Shown here: positions 59,890 to 64,000 of the stretch, piece after piece
How the letters are laid out: each line of letters starts with the position of its first letter
How positions within the stretch are numbered: the first letter of the stretch is position 1
Assembly: GCF_000418365.1 (NCBI RefSeq)
Contig: NC_021663.1
Location: 186,001 to 250,000, forward strand
From: Corynebacterium terpenotabidum Y-11
GTDB taxonomy: Bacteria > Actinomycetota > Actinomycetes > Mycobacteriales > Mycobacteriaceae
Reading direction: 5' to 3'
DNA: 64,000 nucleotides
The notes under the pieces: generated by a model
What the model was told of the DNA's origin: nothing
Databases searched by the model: none
What the model saw: only the letters and a program-made list of their open reading frames with translations
Translations under genes and position numbers: made by a program

Positions 59890-61851
59890 ATGTTGCCTAT
59901 CGCCGTGAAGAAGTCCCCCCGCACCCGTGGTGCGCGACGGTTGACTGCTGCCGTGCTCGCCCTGCCGCTGTCGGTGGCCGTCGCCCTGCCGCTCGCGGTC
60001 CCCGCCGCCGCCCAGGAAAACGCACCGGACCCCGACCCCACCTCGCTGGGTAACTGGCTGGACCCGGAGACCGTCCCGGAGCGCGTCCCGCAGTCGGTGG
60101 AGACCCAGAGCCTCTCCGGTCTCCCGGACGGCGTCTCGGTGGAGAAGGTCGAATGGCTGACCGACCGGTGGGCCAATGTCTACATCAACTCCGCGGCGAT
60201 GCCTGGTGAAGCCGTGAAGGTGCAGATCCTGCTGGCCCGCGACTGGTACAGCCAGCCGGACAAGACCTTCCCGGCTGTCTGGGCGCTCGACGGCATGCGG
60301 GCCCGCACCGACGAGTCGGGCTGGACCCTCTCGACGAATATCGCGCAGTTCTACGCCGACAAGAACGTCAACGTGGTCATGCCCGTCGGCGGTGCAGGTT
60401 CCTTCTACACCGACTGGGACAACGAGCAGAACGGCGTCAACTACCAGTGGGAGTCCTTCCTCATCAACGAACTCCCCGCGGTACTCCGCGAGGGCTGGCG
60501 CACCAATGAGCAGCGCGCGATCACCGGCCTGTCGATGTCGGGTACCTCCGCGATGAACCTCGCCGCGCACCACCCCGACATGTTCCAGTTCGCCGGATCG
60601 TTCTCCGGCTACCTCGACACCACGTCCTTCGGTATGCCGCTGGCCATCGACTACGCCGTCAACGAGACCTCCGGCCTGTCCGCCACCAACATGTGGGGAC
60701 CCTACGGTTCCACTCGGTGGAACGAGAACGACCCGAAGCAGAACGTTGGCCAGCTCAAGGATATGACTGTCTACGTCTCTTCCGGTAACGGGAACGCCGG
60801 CGCCTATGACGTCGAAGGGCCGATCCCCGGCTTCCCGGAGAACCCGGCGGCCTGGGGCCTTGAGGCGATGGCCATGCTGACCTCGCAGACGTTCGTCGCT
60901 GCCGCGAATGCCGCCGGCGTCGACGTGATCCAGAAGTTCCGGCCTTCCGGAACCCACGACTGGCCCTACTGGCAGTACGAGATGACCCAGGCCTGGCCGT
61001 ACATCGCGCAGACCTTCGGCCTGTCCGAGGACGACACCGGAACCACCTGTGCGCCGATCGGGGCGATCGCGACGAAGGCCAGCGAGTACGCCAGTGAACT
61101 CGGGACCTGCATCACCAACGAGTACGACGCCAAGGACGGCGGTAAGGTCCAGGACTTCCGCAACGGTCGTGTGTGGTGGAAGGCCTCCACCGGCGCCCAC
61201 GCCACCTGGGGTCGGATCAGTGCCCGCTACTCCGAGATGGGCGGCCCGGACTCCTGGTTGGGCTACCCGACCTCGGAGGAGTTCACCATCGACGGCGGCA
61301 ACGGCCGCTTTGTCACCTTCGAGAACGGATCCATCTACTGGTCCCCGGAGACCGGTGCGGTCGCCGTGAAGAATGACATCATCGACTCCTGGGGTAAGAC
61401 CGATTGGGAGAACGGCCCGCTGGGCTTCCCGATCGAGGCTGAGGTCGACATTGACGGCGGTGCGTGGCAGAAGTTCGAGAACGGCGTCATCGTCCGCAAT
61501 GCGGCCGGCCAGGTCCAGTACGTCCAGGGCGCCATCGCGGCCAAGTACGTCGCCGACGGCGGCCCGACCGCCTCCGGCCTCGGCTTCCCGACCTCCGACG
61601 AGCTCAAGATCAACGGGGGCGCGTTCAGCACCTTCGACAACGGCAATATCTACTGGTCCGCCTCCACCGGCGCCCACAAGCTGTCCCGCGGTGACATCTT
61701 CAATGCCTGGGGCGAGGAAGGCTACGAGCAGGGACGCTTCGGCTTCCCGACCTCCGACGAGACCGACGCCAACGGCGTGCGGACAGTCACCTTCGAGCAC
61801 GGTGAGATCCGCCAGGTCAACGGCAACATCGAGAAGGACTACAAGGGCTGA
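59890..61851 (+). CDS. cop1: Trehalose corynomycolyltransferase Cop1/PS1 type with LGFP repeats
   Basis: Major secreted mycolyltransferase of corynebacteria (PS1). The signal peptide ends VPAAAQ at about residue 39-40. The antigen 85-like catalytic domain (about 70-380) has the nucleophile Ser215 in ITGLSMSGTSAMNLAAHH and His356 in PSGTHDWPYW. The C-terminal part (about 440-653) is a row of LGFP-type repeats (SWLGYPTSEE, GPLGFPIEAE, SGLGFPTSDE, GRFGFPTSDE), which anchor the protein in the arabinogalactan layer. At 653 residues it matches the known PS1 size. Start at ATG 59890. The next gene begins inside its stop. Confidence 0.95.
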   Translation: MLPIAVKKSPRTRGARRLTAAVLALPLSVAVALPLAVPAAAQENAPDPDPTSLGNWLDPETVPERVPQSVETQSLSGLPDGVSVEKVEWLTDRWANVYINSAAMPGEAVKVQILLARDWYSQPDKTFPAVWALDGMRARTDESGWTLSTNIAQFYADKNVNVVMPVGGAGSFYTDWDNEQNGVNYQWESFLINELPAVLREGWRTNEQRAITGLSMSGTSAMNLAAHHPDMFQFAGSFSGYLDTTSFGMPLAIDYAVNETSGLSATNMWGPYGSTRWNENDPKQNVGQLKDMTVYVSSGNGNAGAYDVEGPIPGFPENPAAWGLEAMAMLTSQTFVAAANAAGVDVIQKFRPSGTHDWPYWQYEMTQAWPYIAQTFGLSEDDTGTTCAPIGAIATKASEYASELGTCITNEYDAKDGGKVQDFRNGRVWWKASTGAHATWGRISARYSEMGGPDSWLGYPTSEEFTIDGGNGRFVTFENGSIYWSPETGAVAVKNDIIDSWGKTDWENGPLGFPIEAEVDIDGGAWQKFENGVIVRNAAGQVQYVQGAIAAKYVADGGPTASGLGFPTSDELKINGGAFSTFDNGNIYWSASTGAHKLSRGDIFNAWGEEGYEQGRFGFPTSDETDANGVRTVTFEHGEIRQVNGNIEKDYKG

Positions 61852-62360
61852 TGCTGATGCGGACGCGTTCACTCACTGTCCTCGCCCTCGCCGTGTGCAC
61901 CGCCGGGGTGCTCACCGCCTGCGGTGACAATTCCTCGACGGCGGAGAGCGACGGCACGGCGTCCTCCTCACCGACGGTGGTCGTGCCGGCGAACCCGACG
62001 ACCTCCGGGAAGGTGGAGACGACCACTCCGTCGCCGCACTCCAACACGGGTGAGAGCATCGGGGACGGTGCCATCACCGAGGTCTCCGATCTGCCGTCGG
62101 CCTCGGCCGTACGGAGCGCATCGGATGATGCATTCCTCGCCCAGCTCGCTGATGAGGGGATCGACGTCTCCGACCAGATCCTGCAGGACCAGGTCATCGC
62201 CGCCGCCCACGAGCAGTGCACGGCCAATGAGGAGGGCCGGGACAGCTTCTCTGTCCCGGCCGTCGCCGGTCAGCTCCAGGCACTCGGCGTGACGGACAAG
62301 GATCCGGAGACCACCGCGGCGGCCATCAAGACCGCCGCCGAGGACAATTACTGCAGCTGA
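61851..62360 (+). CDS. DUF732-like lipoprotein
   Basis: 169 residues. A signal peptide with lipobox LTAC (AGVLTACGDN) is followed by a Thr/Ser-rich linker and a DUF732-type helical domain: DDAFLAQLADEGIDVSDQIL, AAHEQCTANEEG and AAIKTAAEDNYCS. Cys in EQC and YC probably pair. The ATG shares a base with the cop1 stop (TGATG), so expression is coupled with cop1. Function unknown; an accessory envelope role is inferred from the coupling. Confidence 0.85.
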   Translation: MLMRTRSLTVLALAVCTAGVLTACGDNSSTAESDGTASSSPTVVVPANPTTSGKVETTTPSPHSNTGESIGDGAITEVSDLPSASAVRSASDDAFLAQLADEGIDVSDQILQDQVIAAAHEQCTANEEGRDSFSVPAVAGQLQALGVTDKDPETTAAAIKTAAEDNYCS

Positions 62361-62383
62361 GTCCGCGCAATCCTGACTCCTGC

Positions 62384-62422
62384 CCCGACGTCGCCCCCGT
62401 GATCACGCGGGGTGACGTCGGG
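62384..62422 (+). terminator. Hairpin after the cop1 operon
   Basis: CCCGACGTC and GACGTCGGG are inverted with inner CCCCGT/ACGCGGGG pairing, 23 nt after the lipoprotein stop, followed by ATTCTT. Confidence 0.75.
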
Positions 62423-62495
62423 ATTCTTCGCTTTCAGGGGGTGAAATATCTCGATGTGGGGCACCGGTCCGGGCAGCCCGGGATATCATCTCCCG

Positions 62496-63551
62496 ATGAA
62501 CCTGACAATCCCTTCCGCGACACGGCGGCTGTTCTCTGCCGCTGCGGCGGTACTGACTCTGGGGCTCATTACCCAGGGCGTGGCAGTGGTGCCCCCGGCG
62601 GACGCGGCCCCGGTGACCCTGGCGTCCGAGGTGGCAGTGCCCTCCGGCGTCGCAGTCGCCGGGATCGACTGGCACGACGGTGGAGAAGCGGAGCACAGTC
62701 GTCGCGTCGACATCCAGGTGACCTCGGCGGCGATGCCTGAGGAACCGATCACGATCGAGATGCAACTTGCCCGGGACTGGTACACGCATCCGGAGGAGAC
62801 CTTCGCCTCGGTGTGGATGCTCGGCGGGATCTACGGCAGTGACGAGTCCAATGCCTGGCTGGACAAGGGACACGCCGACGAGTGGTACGCCGACAAGAAC
62901 GTGAACCTCATCATGCCGGTCGGCGGTGGCGGCACCTTCTACACCGACTGGGTGAACCAGGACAGAGGTGAGACGATCCGGTGGGAGACCTTCCTCACCT
63001 CAGAGCTGCCGGCCCTGCTGGCCCGGGATTTCCGCACCGACGACCGTCGGGCGGTGATGGGCGTGTCCATGGGTGCGACCGCGTCGATGACGCTCGCCGG
63101 GCGTCACCCGGGGGTCTTCCGCTTCGCCGGCTCCTTCTCCGGCTACCTCGACATGTCCACCACCGGCATGCCGGAGGCGGTCGACGTCATGCTGAGGATC
63201 TGGGGACGCGAGTCCGGCACGAATATGTGGGGGCCGCTCGGCAGTCAGGGCTGGCGGGACCACGACCCGAAGCTGCTGCTGGACACCCTGCGCGACATTC
63301 CCTTGTACGTCTACGCCGGGAGCGGGACGCTGAAGCCGGGGGAGCAGACGGACAGTCCGGACACCGCGGTGACCGACCAGGCAGGGGAGGCGCTGGCCCG
63401 GCTCAGTACGCTGAATTTCCTGCGCTATGCCGAGGAACAGGGTGTGGATGTCCATGCTGACCTGCGTAATGACGGTGCCCACAACTGGAACAGTTGGATC
63501 CCGGCGATGAAGGACACCTGGCCGCTCATCGCGGCGGCCCTGGGGGTGTGA
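62496..63551 (+). CDS. Mycolyltransferase (antigen 85-like), short form
   Basis: Third mycolyltransferase of the window, 351 residues. Signal peptide (1-37) ends PPADA before APVTLASEV. Catalytic pattern: Ser191 in VMGVSMGATASMTLAG and His329 in NDGAHNWNSW. Shared blocks are LARDWYTHPEETFASVWML, NVNLIMPVGGGGTFYTDW and GSFSGYLDMST. No LGFP tail. It looks closer to Cop1 than to the 57597 gene in the catalytic domain. ATG 62496 has no clear ribosome site. Confidence 0.92.
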   Translation: MNLTIPSATRRLFSAAAAVLTLGLITQGVAVVPPADAAPVTLASEVAVPSGVAVAGIDWHDGGEAEHSRRVDIQVTSAAMPEEPITIEMQLARDWYTHPEETFASVWMLGGIYGSDESNAWLDKGHADEWYADKNVNLIMPVGGGGTFYTDWVNQDRGETIRWETFLTSELPALLARDFRTDDRRAVMGVSMGATASMTLAGRHPGVFRFAGSFSGYLDMSTTGMPEAVDVMLRIWGRESGTNMWGPLGSQGWRDHDPKLLLDTLRDIPLYVYAGSGTLKPGEQTDSPDTAVTDQAGEALARLSTLNFLRYAEEQGVDVHADLRNDGAHNWNSWIPAMKDTWPLIAAALGV

Positions 63552-63644
63552 CGCGCCTCGGGCCGGGTGTCCTGGCCCCGGCAGCGCGGTCGACCTCCGC
63601 CACCTCTCAGCAGACTCCCAGCCCCGGTCGGTAATCTTGACCGA

Positions 63645-64000
63645 ATGAAGAAGACCCTCACCGTCCTCGGCGTCCTGGTACTCGTGGTCATCCTCGTCGT
63701 CGGAGTCGGTACCTGGCTCAGCGACCGGGGCGGCGAAGTCGGGACCACCACCGGCGCGCCGTCCTCGGGGCAGGTCGACCAGCCGGCGTCCTGCCCGGCC
63801 TACGAGGTCATCGCCGCTCCGGGCACCTGGGAATCCAGCGCCGACGATGACCCGGTGCACCCGACGGCCAACCCGGATTCCCTCCTGCTCAACGTCACCA
63901 ATCCGCTGCAGGAGGCCTACGGCGGGGACGCCACTGCAGACGGTGCGAACGGTGGCGTGAAGGTCTGGACGTTGCCGTACCCCGCCCAGTTCCGCAACAT
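63645..64000 (+). CDS. Rv3802c-like cutinase-family hydrolase, 5' part
   Basis: 119 residues are inside the window. After a single N-terminal membrane segment (about 4-24), the mature part starts with CPAYEVIAAPGTWESSADDD, PTANPDSLLLNVTNPLQEAY and WTLPYPAQFRNI. These blocks match the start of the Rv3802c/Culp6 family of phospholipase/thioesterase cutinase-like proteins, which are essential for the mycolate layer in mycobacteria. The active site lies beyond base 64000. Position next to mycolyltransferases is the same as Rv3802c-Rv3804c. Confidence 0.88.
   Translation, partial: MKKTLTVLGVLVLVVILVVGVGTWLSDRGGEVGTTTGAPSSGQVDQPASCPAYEVIAAPGTWESSADDDPVHPTANPDSLLLNVTNPLQEAYGGDATADGANGGVKVWTLPYPAQFRN

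Noticed and set aside
59725..61872. 715-codon open frame opposite cop1
   Set aside because: Antisense to cop1, which has a signal peptide, catalytic residues and LGFP repeats in frame.

Overview
The window looks like a Corynebacterium chromosome of high GC content. It carries an actinobacterial rrn operon and the arabinogalactan and mycolate envelope genes of the Corynebacteriales: aftA, emb, glf, glfT2, ubiA, three mycolyltransferases with a Cop1/PS1-type LGFP tail, and a Rv3802c-like cutinase-family gene. The species cannot be fixed from the sequence alone. Functions below rest on recognised motifs and family knowledge; no database search was run.

Layout. 1-7435: an M13 metallopeptidase (cut by the window edge), the arabinosyltransferase Emb and the priming arabinofuranosyltransferase AftA, all on the minus strand. 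7578-8912: an NYN-domain protein of unknown role. 9560-15293: rrn promoter region, 16S, 23S and 5S rRNA and a terminator, with no tRNA in the spacers. 15294-16037: gene-free, with duplicated hairpin elements and a 12-bp tandem repeat. 16038-31540: mostly housekeeping genes (pseudouridine synthase, UspA, TetR, YidC paralogue, NarL-type two-component pair, Lsr2, RecB-like nuclease, MsrA, YbaK, superoxide dismutase, lactate dehydrogenase, patatin, glycerophosphodiesterase, Tpx). 31590-37645: LCP ligase, SdpI-like and CPBP membrane proteins, amidase, PheA, a phosphatase and a small zincin.

38032-44607 is the accessory region and the most interesting part. An MspA-family porin is followed by a tightly overlapping four-gene cassette: small secreted protein, small two-helix membrane protein, a 951-residue exported protein with a YPIIADP element and a glycine-zipper C terminus, and an AT-rich membrane protein that starts inside the stop codon of the large gene. 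Next to it lie a decayed ISL3-type insertion sequence with a 152-bp nested palindrome and a 3' fragment that resembles the last gene. I read this as a candidate polymorphic toxin and immunity locus with a proposed pore-forming effector.

44641-64000 returns to core genes: a septum-formation-domain protein, SerS, a PlsC acyltransferase, a HAD hydrolase and an oxidoreductase. Then comes the galactan/arabinan donor/mycolate cluster, running glf, fadD, lipoprotein, glfT2, PAP2 phosphatase, ubiA, mycolyltransferase, hemolysin III, cop1, DUF732 lipoprotein, mycolyltransferase and cutinase-like gene. The cluster is colinear with the Rv3809c-Rv3802c block of Mycobacterium, but aftB is missing from its usual place after ubiA. 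GlfT2 extends galactan from Glf-made UDP-Galf. UbiA and the PAP2 enzyme make the decaprenyl-phosphate pentose precursor used by AftA and Emb. The mycolyltransferases then attach corynomycolates to the arabinan and to trehalose.
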